A stretch of 9,914 nucleotides of DNA from Gammaproteobacteria bacterium (GTDB lineage Bacteria > Pseudomonadota > Gammaproteobacteria > SMWH01), in assembly GCA_004357005.1 (NCBI GenBank), contig SMWH01000094.1, positions 1 through 9,914 on the forward strand. Reading direction: 5' to 3'. The position numbers and the translations under genes are program-made. Positions 1 through 6,666 of this stretch are shown one piece after another (within the stretch, counting starts at the first letter, position 1; every line of letters begins with the position of its first letter). The notes below the pieces were generated by a model, which saw only the letters and a list, made by a program, of their open reading frames with translations, was not told the origin of the DNA and ran no database searches.

Positions 1-1664
1 GCCGCGGTGGTCTTGGGAAAGGCGATCACGTCACGGATCGAATCCCGGCCGGCCATGAGCGCGGCTATCCGGTCCACCCCGAAGGCGATACCGCCGTGGG
101 GCGGGGTTCCGTAACGCAGGGCCTCGATGAGAAAACCGAAACGAGACCGGGCTTCCGTCTCGTCCATCCCCAGGAGCTTGAGCACCGCCAGTTGCGTGCC
201 CGGGTCATGGATACGGATGGATCCGCCGCCGATCTCTGATCCATTGAGCACCACGTCATAGGCACGGGCCAGCGCGCCGCAGGGATTCGATTCAATGGAA
301 GCGACGTCCCCCGCGGGCGAGGTAAAGGGGTGGTTCATGGCGTTAAAGCGTCCGGCCTTGTCGTCCCATTCGAACAACGGCCATTCCGTGACCCACAGAG
401 GCTGCCAGCCCTCTTCCACCAGTCCCCGATCGTGACCGACCTTGACACGCAACGCGCCCACGAACTCGCTCACGGTAGTCAGCAGGCCGGCTCCGAAAAA
501 CAGGATGTCGCCCTTGCTCGCCTGGCAGCGTTCACAAATCGCGGAGACGGCGGCGTCATCGAGGAACTTCGCAATGGGCGACTTCACGCCGTCAGCTTCG
601 ACCTTCATCCAGGCCAGCCCCCTGGCCCCGAACTTGCCGGCATAATCCGCATAGTCGTCGATCTGCTTGCGGCTCAGCTCCGCGCCCCCGGGCACGCGCA
701 ACGCTGCCACGCGCCCATGCGGGTCGGCCGCAGGTTCGGCAAACACCTTGAACTCAACGTCCCTGACGAGATCGGCGATGTCGGTGAGCTCCAGAGGGAT
801 GCGCAGGTCAGGCTTGTCAGAACCGTAACGACGCATGGCTTCACGCCAGGTCATGCGGGGAAATGGATCCGGGAGTTCGACATCCAGCACTGCCCGGAAG
901 ACATGGCGCAACATGGCTTCCATCAACTGCATCACGTCCTCTTCCTCGACGAAGGACATCTCCACGTCCAGCTGGGTGAATTCAGGTTGGCGATCGGAAC
1001 GCAGATCTTCGTCACGAAAACAGCGGGCGATCTGGTAGTAACGGTCCAGCCCCGCGATCATCAGCAGCTGCTTGAAGATCTGGGGTGACTGGGGCAACGC
1101 ATAGAAACTGCCCGCGTGCACGCGGCTGGGCACCAAGTAGTCCCGCGCCCCTTCCGGCGTCGCCCGCGTCAACATGGGTGTCTCGGTTTCAATAAAACCC
1201 CGCTCGTCCAGAAAACGGCGAAGGGAGGTAATGAGTTGTGCCCGCTGCTTGAGCGCCCGTTGCATGACCGGGCGACGCAGATCGAGATAACGGTATCTGA
1301 GCCGGACCTCTTCGCTGGCCTCCCCTGACAGCATCAACGGCAACGGATCGGAGGTGTTCAACACTTCGATGTCGTCAGCGACGATCTCGATCTGTCCCGT
1401 CGCCATGTCCGGGTTGCGCTGACCCTCGGGCCGTGACCGCACCTTTCCGCTCACGCGCAAAACGTATTCATTGCGAACGCCCTCGGCGACCCGGAACACA
1501 TCGGCGTTATCGGGTTCCACGACCACCTGGACCAGGCCCTCACGATCGCGCAGATCCATGAAGATCAGGCCACCCAGGTCACGGCGGCCGTCCACCCAGC
1601 CGCAGACTTCGACGGTGTGTCCGTCGAGAGTTTCCGTTACCTGGCCACAGTAGTGGCTACGCAT
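1..1664 (-). CDS. aspS: Aspartyl-tRNA synthetase (3' end outside window)
   Basis: Charges tRNA with aspartate in the cytoplasm. The reading frame covers 554 complete codons from ATG at 1664 to the left edge; E. coli AspRS is 590 residues, so roughly the last 35-40 are missing. Visible in order: an N-terminal OB-fold anticodon-binding region (begins MRSHYCGQ, then CGWVDGRRDLGGLIF), the class II motif 1 region (GFIETETPMLTRATPEGARDY), motif 2 (CFRDEDLRSDRQPEFTQLD), the bacterial insertion domain, and motif 3 (GIAFGVDR) followed by IRDVIAFPKTTA just before the edge. The start is supported by the conserved N-terminus and by GGGAG 8 nt upstream. It lies 116 nt downstream of the FmdB-family gene on the same strand and may be read from that operon or from its own weak promoter. 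Residue 30 is Leu (as in E. coli), but a Gly near residue 81 resembles non-discriminating Pseudomonas AspRS, so specificity for tRNA-Asp versus tRNA-Asn is open. The family assignment is secure. Confidence 0.98.
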   Translation of the reverse strand, partial: MRSHYCGQVTETLDGHTVEVCGWVDGRRDLGGLIFMDLRDREGLVQVVVEPDNADVFRVAEGVRNEYVLRVSGKVRSRPEGQRNPDMATGQIEIVADDIEVLNTSDPLPLMLSGEASEEVRLRYRYLDLRRPVMQRALKQRAQLITSLRRFLDERGFIETETPMLTRATPEGARDYLVPSRVHAGSFYALPQSPQIFKQLLMIAGLDRYYQIARCFRDEDLRSDRQPEFTQLDVEMSFVEEEDVMQLMEAMLRHVFRAVLDVELPDPFPRMTWREAMRRYGSDKPDLRIPLELTDIADLVRDVEFKVFAEPAADPHGRVAALRVPGGAELSRKQIDDYADYAGKFGARGLAWMKVEADGVKSPIAKFLDDAAVSAICERCQASKGDILFFGAGLLTTVSEFVGALRVKVGHDRGLVEEGWQPLWVTEWPLFEWDDKAGRFNAMNHPFTSPAGDVASIESNPCGALARAYDVVLNGSEIGGGSIRIHDPGTQLAVLKLLGMDETEARSRFGFLIEALRYGTPPHGGIAFGVDRIAALMAGRDSIRDVIAFPKTTA

Positions 1665-1723
1665 GGTCCTGACTCCCGTCAAGGTGTGTACGGGCCGCGT
1701 CGCCGTGACACCGCCGCCGCGAC

Positions 1724-1752
1724 ATTGTCGTCTCAACGGAGCAAGACGACAA
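1724..1752 (-). promoter_or_regulatory. Inverted repeat overlapping a weak sigma-70-like promoter before aspS
   Basis: A perfect 9-bp inverted repeat (TTGTCGTCT and AGACGACAA, arms at 1744-1752 and 1725-1733, separated by 10 nt) lies between the FmdB-family stop and the aspS start. On the minus strand the same bases contain TTGTCG (-35-like, 4 of 6 matches) and GACAAT (-10-like, 4 of 6) spaced by exactly 17 nt, which would start transcription about 50 nt before the aspS ATG. The symmetry is seen directly. A promoter/operator role is inference; it could also form an RNA hairpin when transcribed from upstream. No T-run follows, so it does not look like an intrinsic terminator. Confidence 0.35.
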
Positions 1753-1780
1753 CACAAACGCCCTAGCCGGCGGGTTCGCC

Positions 1781-2170
1781 TCAGTTCGTGGAGGTGGGGG
1801 TCTTGTGGTTGCCGCCGGATTTCTTCGAGCTGTCGGGTTTGCCGGCGTCGCCGCTTTTCTTCGAACTGTCTGATTTGCCCGCATCGCCGCTTTTCCGGCT
1901 CTCACCGGATTTGCTGCGGCCGGAGTCGCTCTCTGACTCGGCGGATTTACCTTCGCTGTGGGCTGAATCATGCAGGTTCTTCTGTTTGTCCTTTTTGAAG
2001 TCGGTCTCGTACCAGCCGCCGCCCTTGAGCCGGAAACTCGGCGCGGAAACCAGCTTGCGCAACGCGCTCTTGCCGCACTCGGGGCAATCGGTCAGCGGCG
2101 CGTCGCCGAGCTTCTGGAGCTTTTCCAGCGTCGCGTCGCAGTTGTCGCACTGGTACTCGTATATGGGCAT
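1781..2170 (-). CDS. FmdB/CxxC_CxxC_SSSS family zinc-ribbon protein with Ser/Lys/Gly-rich tail
   Basis: A 129-residue protein of the putative regulatory FmdB family. It starts MPIYEYQC and carries two CxxC knuckles, Cys8/Cys11 and Cys29/Cys32, spaced to bind one zinc ion. The core ends with the family-typical GGWYETDFK near residues 51-59. The rest (about residues 60-129) is a hydrophilic low-complexity tail rich in Ser, Lys, Gly and Asp that includes a 12-residue tandem repeat. The molecular function of the family is not established; the name comes from a gene in a formamidase/amidase locus and should not be read as a function. The start codon lies 2 nt after the clpB stop, with no strong Shine-Dalgarno sequence, so translation is probably coupled to clpB. 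Family members are often found close to aspS in gammaproteobacteria, as here. The assignment of the N-terminal domain is secure; the tail is variable among relatives. Confidence 0.93.
   Translation of the reverse strand: MPIYEYQCDNCDATLEKLQKLGDAPLTDCPECGKSALRKLVSAPSFRLKGGGWYETDFKKDKQKNLHDSAHSEGKSAESESDSGRSKSGESRKSGDAGKSDSSKKSGDAGKPDSSKKSGGNHKTPTSTN
1821..1892. repeat. Two tandem 36-bp units in the tail of the FmdB-family gene
   Basis: Two adjacent 36-bp copies, at 1821-1856 and 1857-1892, differ at about six positions and encode the 12-residue repeats KSGDAGKSDSSK and KSGDAGKPDSSK. A shorter degenerate copy (SKSGESRK) precedes them in the protein. The repeat is in frame, so a change in copy number would alter tail length without breaking the gene. 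Confidence 0.85.
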
Positions 2171-2172
2171 GG

Positions 2173-4761
2173 TCAGGCTGCCGCCCGGGATTCGGTGAAC
2201 ACCAGGCCATCCTTGTTCGCATCCGCGATCACCGTGTCACCGGGACCGAAGTTGCCGGCCAGGATGTCCCGGGCCAGCGGGTTTTCCAACTGGTGCTGGA
2301 TCGCCCGTTTCAACGGCCGTGCTCCGTAGACGGGATCAAAGCCCGCTTCGGCCAGGTGTGTCAGTGCGGCATCCGTGAGTTCCAGCACCATTTCCCGCTC
2401 GGCCAGACGCGCCTTGAGCTGGCCGATCTGGATCGCCGCGATCTGGGCGATCTGCGCCTGATCCAGCGGATGGAATACCACGATTTCGTCCACCCGGTTG
2501 AGGAACTCGGGCCGGAAATGCACGGTGAGGATCTCCGTCACGGCGGTCTTGATCGCCTCATAACCCTCATCCGCCAACTCCTGGATCCGATCCGAACCCA
2601 GGTTCGAAGTCATGACGATGATGGTGTTTCTGAAATCCACGGTACGCCCGTGCCCGTCGGTCAGGCGACCGTCATCCAGAACCTGCAACAGTATGTTGAA
2701 TATATCCGGATGTGCCTTCTCGATTTCATCCAGAAGGATCACCGAATACGGCCGCCGGCGAACCGCCTCGGTGAGATAACCGCCTTCCTCGTATCCCACA
2801 TAACCGGGGGGTGCACCGATCAGCCTGGCCACGGAGTGCTTCTCCATGAACTCGGACATGTCGATGCGCACCATCGCAGCTTCGGCATCGAACAGGAATT
2901 CGGCCAACGCCTTGCACAGTTCGGTTTTGCCGACGCCGGTGGGGCCAAGAAACAGGAAGGATCCGATGGGCCGATTGGGATCCGACAGCCCGGCGCGCGA
3001 TCGGCGTATGGCATCCGACACCACTCTTACGGCTTCGTCCTGGCCTACGACCCGCTTGTGCAGGTCGTCTTCCATATGCATCAGTTTGTCCCGCTCCCCT
3101 TCGAGCATTCTGGAGACCGGGATGCCGGTCCAGCGGGACACGACTTCAGCGATCTCTTCTTCGCCGACCTTGTTGCGCATGAGCCTCGTTTCTTTGGATT
3201 CGACTTCTTCCGCGCTCTTGAGTTGTTGCTCCAGCTCCGGGATCCGGCCGTACTGGATCTCGGACATGCGTTGCAGATCCTGGGCCCGTTGGGCGGTTTC
3301 CATGTCGATACGCGCCTGTTCCAGTTCGCTGCGAATGTGCTGTACGCCCTGAACCGCGGCTTTTTCCGCCTGCCAGATCTCGTCCAGATCCGCGTATTCG
3401 CGTTCCAGCTCTTTGATTTCCTCTTCCAGAGTCGCCAACCTCTTTTTGGAAGCGTCATCCTTTTCCTTCTTCACCGCTTCGCGTTCGATCTTGAGCTGGA
3501 TAAGCCGGCGGTCGAGTTTGTCCAGGTCGTGAGGCTTGGAGTCGATCTCCATGCGAATCGAACTCGCGGCCTCGTCCACCAGGTCAATGGCCTTGTCCGG
3601 CAGGTTGCGGTCGGAGATATAACGGTTGGACAGCGTGGATGCGGCGACGATGGCGGGATCGGTAATATCCACACCGTGGTGCACCTCGTAACGTTCTTTG
3701 AGCCCGCGCAGAATGGCGATGGTGTCTTCAACGCTGGGCTCCTCTACAAGCACTTTCTGAAAACGGCGTTCCAGGGCGGCATCTTTTTCGATGTACTGGC
3801 GGTACTCATCCAGGGTCGTGGCGCCGACGCAATGCAATTCACCCCGGGCCAACGCGGGTTTGAGCATGTTGCCCGCGTCCATGGCGCCTTCAGCCTTGCC
3901 GGCGCCTACCATGGTGTGAAGTTCATCAATAAACAAAATGACCTGGCCTTCCTGCTGGGACAGTTCGTTGAGAACGGCCTTGAGCCGTTCTTCGAATTCG
4001 CCGCGGTACTTGGCGCCCGCGATCAGCGCTCCCATGTCCAGGATCAACAGGCGTTTGTTTTTCAACCCCTCCGGCACTTCGCCGTTGACGATGCGCTGTG
4101 CCAGACCCTCGACGATTGCGGTCTTGCCCACACCGGGCTCGCCGATGAGAACGGGGTTGTTCTTGGTGCGACGCTGGAGCACCTGTATCGTTCGGCGAAT
4201 CTCCTCGTCGCGACCGATGACCGGATCCAGCTTGCCCTGTTCTGCCCGTTCGGTGAGATCGACGGTGAACCGCTCCAGCGCCTGGCGCTGGTTCTCGGCG
4301 TTGGGGTCCTGCACCGATTCACCACCGCGCATGGCGCCGATGGCTTTCTCCAGCCCGCTCTTGCTGGCGCCCGCCTCACGCAATAATTCCGTCAGCGGGC
4401 CCTTGTCCTCGAGTACGGCCAACGGGAACAGTTCGCTGGAAACGAACTGGTCACCACGCTTCTGGGCGAACTTGTCGCAGACGTTGAGCAGGCGGGTCAG
4501 GTCCCTGGAGATATCCACCTGTCCCGCGGCTCCCCCTTCCACCGTGGGGATGCGGTCCAGCATTTCCCCCAGCTGGGAACGCAACAGATTCACGTTGACG
4601 CCAGCCTGGGTCAACAGGTGACGAACGCTTCCACCTTCCTGATCGAGCATCGCCGTGAGCAGGTGCGCCGGCTCGATGAACTGGTTGTCCCGGCCCACCG
4701 CCAGGCTCTGCGCATCCGCCAGCGCCATCTGAAACTTGTTGGTCAGCTTGTCGATTCGCAT
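2173..4761 (-). CDS. clpB: ATP-dependent disaggregase ClpB (Hsp100)
   Basis: An 862-residue cytoplasmic AAA+ chaperone (E. coli ClpB has 857) that, with DnaK/DnaJ/GrpE, threads aggregated proteins through a hexameric ring. Visible: the N-terminal Clp_N domain (about 1-145); NBD1 with Walker A GEPGVGKT (207-214), pore loop KYRG (Tyr near 252) and Walker B ILFIDE (275-280); the coiled-coil middle domain (about 409-530) that marks ClpB rather than ClpA/ClpC; and NBD2 with Walker A GPTGVGKT (606-613), pore loop GYVG, Walker B ILLDE (675-679) and sensor 2 GARPLKR. There is no IGF-type ClpP-binding loop in the sequence read, as expected for ClpB. ATG at 4761 is chosen over the adjacent TTG at 4764 because it matches the family start (MRIDKLTNKFQ) and has AGGGA 8 nt upstream. 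A near-consensus sigma-32 promoter sits 50-80 nt upstream within pgeF. A GTG at codon 150 matches the internal start known in E. coli. Confidence 0.99.
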   Translation of the reverse strand: MRIDKLTNKFQMALADAQSLAVGRDNQFIEPAHLLTAMLDQEGGSVRHLLTQAGVNVNLLRSQLGEMLDRIPTVEGGAAGQVDISRDLTRLLNVCDKFAQKRGDQFVSSELFPLAVLEDKGPLTELLREAGASKSGLEKAIGAMRGGESVQDPNAENQRQALERFTVDLTERAEQGKLDPVIGRDEEIRRTIQVLQRRTKNNPVLIGEPGVGKTAIVEGLAQRIVNGEVPEGLKNKRLLILDMGALIAGAKYRGEFEERLKAVLNELSQQEGQVILFIDELHTMVGAGKAEGAMDAGNMLKPALARGELHCVGATTLDEYRQYIEKDAALERRFQKVLVEEPSVEDTIAILRGLKERYEVHHGVDITDPAIVAASTLSNRYISDRNLPDKAIDLVDEAASSIRMEIDSKPHDLDKLDRRLIQLKIEREAVKKEKDDASKKRLATLEEEIKELEREYADLDEIWQAEKAAVQGVQHIRSELEQARIDMETAQRAQDLQRMSEIQYGRIPELEQQLKSAEEVESKETRLMRNKVGEEEIAEVVSRWTGIPVSRMLEGERDKLMHMEDDLHKRVVGQDEAVRVVSDAIRRSRAGLSDPNRPIGSFLFLGPTGVGKTELCKALAEFLFDAEAAMVRIDMSEFMEKHSVARLIGAPPGYVGYEEGGYLTEAVRRRPYSVILLDEIEKAHPDIFNILLQVLDDGRLTDGHGRTVDFRNTIIVMTSNLGSDRIQELADEGYEAIKTAVTEILTVHFRPEFLNRVDEIVVFHPLDQAQIAQIAAIQIGQLKARLAEREMVLELTDAALTHLAEAGFDPVYGARPLKRAIQHQLENPLARDILAGNFGPGDTVIADANKDGLVFTESRAAA

Positions 4762-4788
4762 CAAAAAAATCCCTGAATCAGTCCTGGA

Positions 4789-5622
4789 TCAATCTTGCCT
4801 GATCGCTCCTAAATGCGGTCTCGACCATTCAGATTCAAGGATTTGCGCCCCTTCCAGCCAGATCAGGGTGGCCTGTCGGCCTGTGGTTCCGTCGCGGCGA
4901 TGGGAGAAAAATCTCCGCTCGTCGGTGAAGGCGCAATGGGTCCCGCCATGGACACGGGTGACACCGGCACGCATCAGACGGCGCCCCACCAGGGCGTAGA
5001 GATTGGCGCGCCAGCATCCGGCCAGGGCCGGTTGGAACGCGCCGCTGGCGGCGGGATCACCGACCAGCAACGCCTCGCGAACTTCCGCCCCCACCTCGTA
5101 GGCCTCGGAACCGATGGCCGGCCCCATCCAGGCCAGCAGATGCCCGGGCGCCACTGAGAACGCCGCCACCGTCGCTTCGACGACGCCGCTGGCGATCCCG
5201 CGCCACCCCGCATGGATCACCGCCACCTGCCCGCCTTCGTCGTCGCACAACAGGACCGGGACACAATCCGCCGTCAACACCGCGCAGATAACGCCCGGTT
5301 CATCGGTGATGGCCGCATCGGCCTCCTGATCCGTGTCGTCCCGGGGCAAAGCCAGAACCCGGTTGGTGTGGGCCTGTTTCAGCCAGCAGGGCTCCTCGGG
5401 CAGACCCAGTACCACCCGCAGCCGGCGGCGGTTCTCGATGACCGCGACCTCGTTATCCCCCACATGGGTGGCCAGATTGAACCGGGCCCAATCACCTTCG
5501 CTGACCCCCCCCGCCCGGGTCGTCGTGACGGCCCGGACCCGGAAGGGGGCTTTCCAGTCCGGAACGATCAGAGGTACCCGCACTTTTCGAACGGGGTTCG
5601 TCAATGGGTTGGGTTCAGCCAT
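4789..5622 (-). CDS. pgeF: Peptidoglycan editing factor PgeF (DUF152, Cu-oxidase_4/YfiH family)
   Basis: A 277-residue member of the YfiH/laccase-domain family. Members have been described as polyphenol oxidases, as purine-nucleoside-processing enzymes and, in E. coli, as an editing factor that keeps wrongly incorporated amino acids out of peptidoglycan precursors. Family hallmarks are present: TTTRAGGVSEGDW near 33-45, TADCVPVLL (Cys120), HAGWRG (His137), GPAIGSEAYEVG (167-178) and the C-terminal FFSHRRDGTTGR. His85, Cys120 and His137 are the expected metal ligands. The segment around His85 reads QAHTN rather than the more usual QVHG, a small deviation. The ATG overlaps the rluD stop by 8 nt, with a GGAAAG-like ribosome-binding site inside rluD, so the two are probably co-translated. 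The stop codon is 27 nt from clpB, and the 3' end hosts the clpB heat-shock promoter. The family is secure; the physiological reaction is inferred from E. coli. Confidence 0.95.
   Translation of the reverse strand: MAEPNPLTNPVRKVRVPLIVPDWKAPFRVRAVTTTRAGGVSEGDWARFNLATHVGDNEVAVIENRRRLRVVLGLPEEPCWLKQAHTNRVLALPRDDTDQEADAAITDEPGVICAVLTADCVPVLLCDDEGGQVAVIHAGWRGIASGVVEATVAAFSVAPGHLLAWMGPAIGSEAYEVGAEVREALLVGDPAASGAFQPALAGCWRANLYALVGRRLMRAGVTRVHGGTHCAFTDERRFFSHRRDGTTGRQATLIWLEGAQILESEWSRPHLGAIRQD
4810..4839 (-). promoter_or_regulatory. Probable heat-shock (sigma-32) promoter of clpB
   Basis: On the minus strand, CTTGAAT (4839-4833) is followed after 14 nt by CCGCATTTA (4818-4810). The E. coli RpoH consensus is CTTGAAA, 13-15 nt, CCCCATnTA; each element here has a single mismatch. 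It lies inside the last codons of pgeF. Transcription would start near 4803, giving a leader of about 40 nt before the clpB ATG. E. coli clpB is transcribed from a sigma-32 promoter, which supports the assignment. The sequence match is direct observation; activity is inference. Confidence 0.8.
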
Positions 5623-6607
5623 GACTTTCCAGATCCTTTTTCAACAGTTCTATCAGTCGCCTCATGTCATCGGGCAAGGGCGCGGTCCACGACACGCGTT
5701 CCCCCGAGCGAGGGTGCTCCAGTTCCAGGGCCCCGGCATGGAGCGCCTGCCGGGGAAAGCCCTGCAGCGCCTTTAGCAGCTCGGCATCGGCGCCCGCGGG
5801 GACCCTTGGCCGTCCACCGTAGGTCCGATCACCCACCAGGGGGTGGCCGATGTGGGCCATATGAACACGAATCTGATGGGTACGTCCGGTTTCCAGTCGC
5901 ACGCGCAGATGGCTTTGTGAGCGAAACCGGGCCCGTATCCGATACCGGGTCACCGCGGGTTTACCCGCCGCCACGACCGCCATGCGTTTGCGCTCTTTGG
6001 GATGGCGGCCGATGGGCTCATCGACGGTCCCGCCCGCCACCGGGCAACCCTGGACTATCGCATCGTACTCGCGCCGCACGGACCGGGCCTGTAACTGCTC
6101 CACCAGGGACTTGTGTGCCTCCAGGGTACGCGCTACCACCAACAGGCCCGTCGTGTCCTTGTCCAGCCGATGCACGATCCCGGCCCGGGGCAAAGCGGCC
6201 AGGTCCGGAGCGTGATACAGCAGGCCGTTCAGCAGCGTCCCGGACCGGTTTCCCGCCGCCGGGTGGACCACCAGGCCCGCCGGCTTGTTGATCACGAGGA
6301 GATCCGGGTCCTCGAAAACCACGTCCAGGGCCAGCGCCTCGGCGACATCCGTCATCACATCGGGAAGAGCCACATCGACCACCACGGTCTCGCCGCCGAG
6401 AACCCTCCGGCGCGGTTTCACGGTGGCGCCATCCAGCAGGATACTGCCCTCCCTGAGCCAGGCCTGCAGACGACTCCGGGAGAACTGGGGGAACATGTCC
6501 GCCAGGACCAGGTCCAAACGGGTTCCAGCCGCTTCCGCGGGTACCACAAAACGGCCACGAAGCAGGTGGGATTGATCCGGTGTGATGCTTGTCACGACGG
6601 TTGGCAA
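5615..6607 (-). CDS. rluD: 23S rRNA pseudouridine synthase RluD
   Basis: A 330-residue RluA-family enzyme. RluD makes the pseudouridines of helix 69 in 23S rRNA (E. coli positions 1911, 1915 and 1917), which matter for late 50S assembly and subunit joining. An S4-like RNA-binding domain occupies about residues 27-90 (TRLDLVLADMFPQFSRSRLQAWL, split here as TRLDLVLADMFP and FSRSRLQAWL). The catalytic motif is HRLDKDTTGL, with Asp149 as nucleophile. RTHQIRVHM (242-250) and HPLVGDRTYGG follow. RluD is preferred over RluC or RluA because of overall length and the bamD <> rluD-pgeF-clpB order also found in E. coli. The start is uncertain: the frame opens with TTG at 6607, with no upstream ATG before an in-frame stop and no clear Shine-Dalgarno sequence; GTG at 6595 is an alternative. 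Confidence 0.95.
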   Translation of the reverse strand: MPTVVTSITPDQSHLLRGRFVVPAEAAGTRLDLVLADMFPQFSRSRLQAWLREGSILLDGATVKPRRRVLGGETVVVDVALPDVMTDVAEALALDVVFEDPDLLVINKPAGLVVHPAAGNRSGTLLNGLLYHAPDLAALPRAGIVHRLDKDTTGLLVVARTLEAHKSLVEQLQARSVRREYDAIVQGCPVAGGTVDEPIGRHPKERKRMAVVAAGKPAVTRYRIRARFRSQSHLRVRLETGRTHQIRVHMAHIGHPLVGDRTYGGRPRVPAGADAELLKALQGFPRQALHAGALELEHPRSGERVSWTAPLPDDMRRLIELLKKDLESHG

Positions 6608-6630
6608 ATGAGCGTATGGGTCTTTTCGGC

Positions 6631-6636
6631 TATGAT
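6631..6636 (+). promoter_or_regulatory. Candidate -10 element for bamD
   Basis: TATGAT matches the sigma-70 -10 consensus at five of six positions and lies 30 nt before the bamD ATG, in the gap between the divergent rluD and bamD genes. TTGGCA at 6601-6606 resembles a -35 box but is 24 nt away, too far for a normal spacer, and nothing convincing lies at 16-18 nt. A short GC-rich hairpin (5-bp stem, 6639-6652) follows immediately. Confidence 0.25.
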
Positions 6637-6666
6637 TCGCCCCTTCCGGGGCTTCGGGTAAAGGCG

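Noticed and set aside
330..1088. A 252-codon plus-strand frame opposite aspS
   Set aside because: Antisense shadow of the AspRS catalytic and insertion domains; no ribosome-binding site or family match.
1665..1780. A small gene in the gap before aspS
   Set aside because: No start with ribosome-binding site and plausible coding stretch fits; the only frames crossing it are extensions of alternative frames of the FmdB-family gene.
2293..4386. A 697-codon open frame on the plus strand opposite clpB
   Set aside because: It is exactly antisense to a gene with full ClpB motifs, its translation shows no recognisable domain, and long antisense frames are expected in high-GC coding DNA.
4762..4764. 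TTG directly before the clpB ATG as start codon
   Set aside because: The ATG matches the conserved ClpB N-terminus and has better spacing to AGGGA.
5212..6291. A 359-codon plus-strand frame across pgeF and rluD
   Set aside because: Its translation is Pro/Arg/Gly-rich with no domain, and it runs antisense to two well-supported genes across their junction.
6639..6652. GCCCC-TTCC-GGGGC hairpin before bamD as a riboregulator
   Set aside because: The stem is only 5 bp and lies at the expected transcription start, so it may not be transcribed intact; it may be chance in GC-rich DNA.
6589..6666. Upstream TTG or ATG (6616) as the bamD start
   Set aside because: They would put about 17-26 extra residues, including charged and Pro/Gly residues, before a signal peptide that is complete from ATG 6667.
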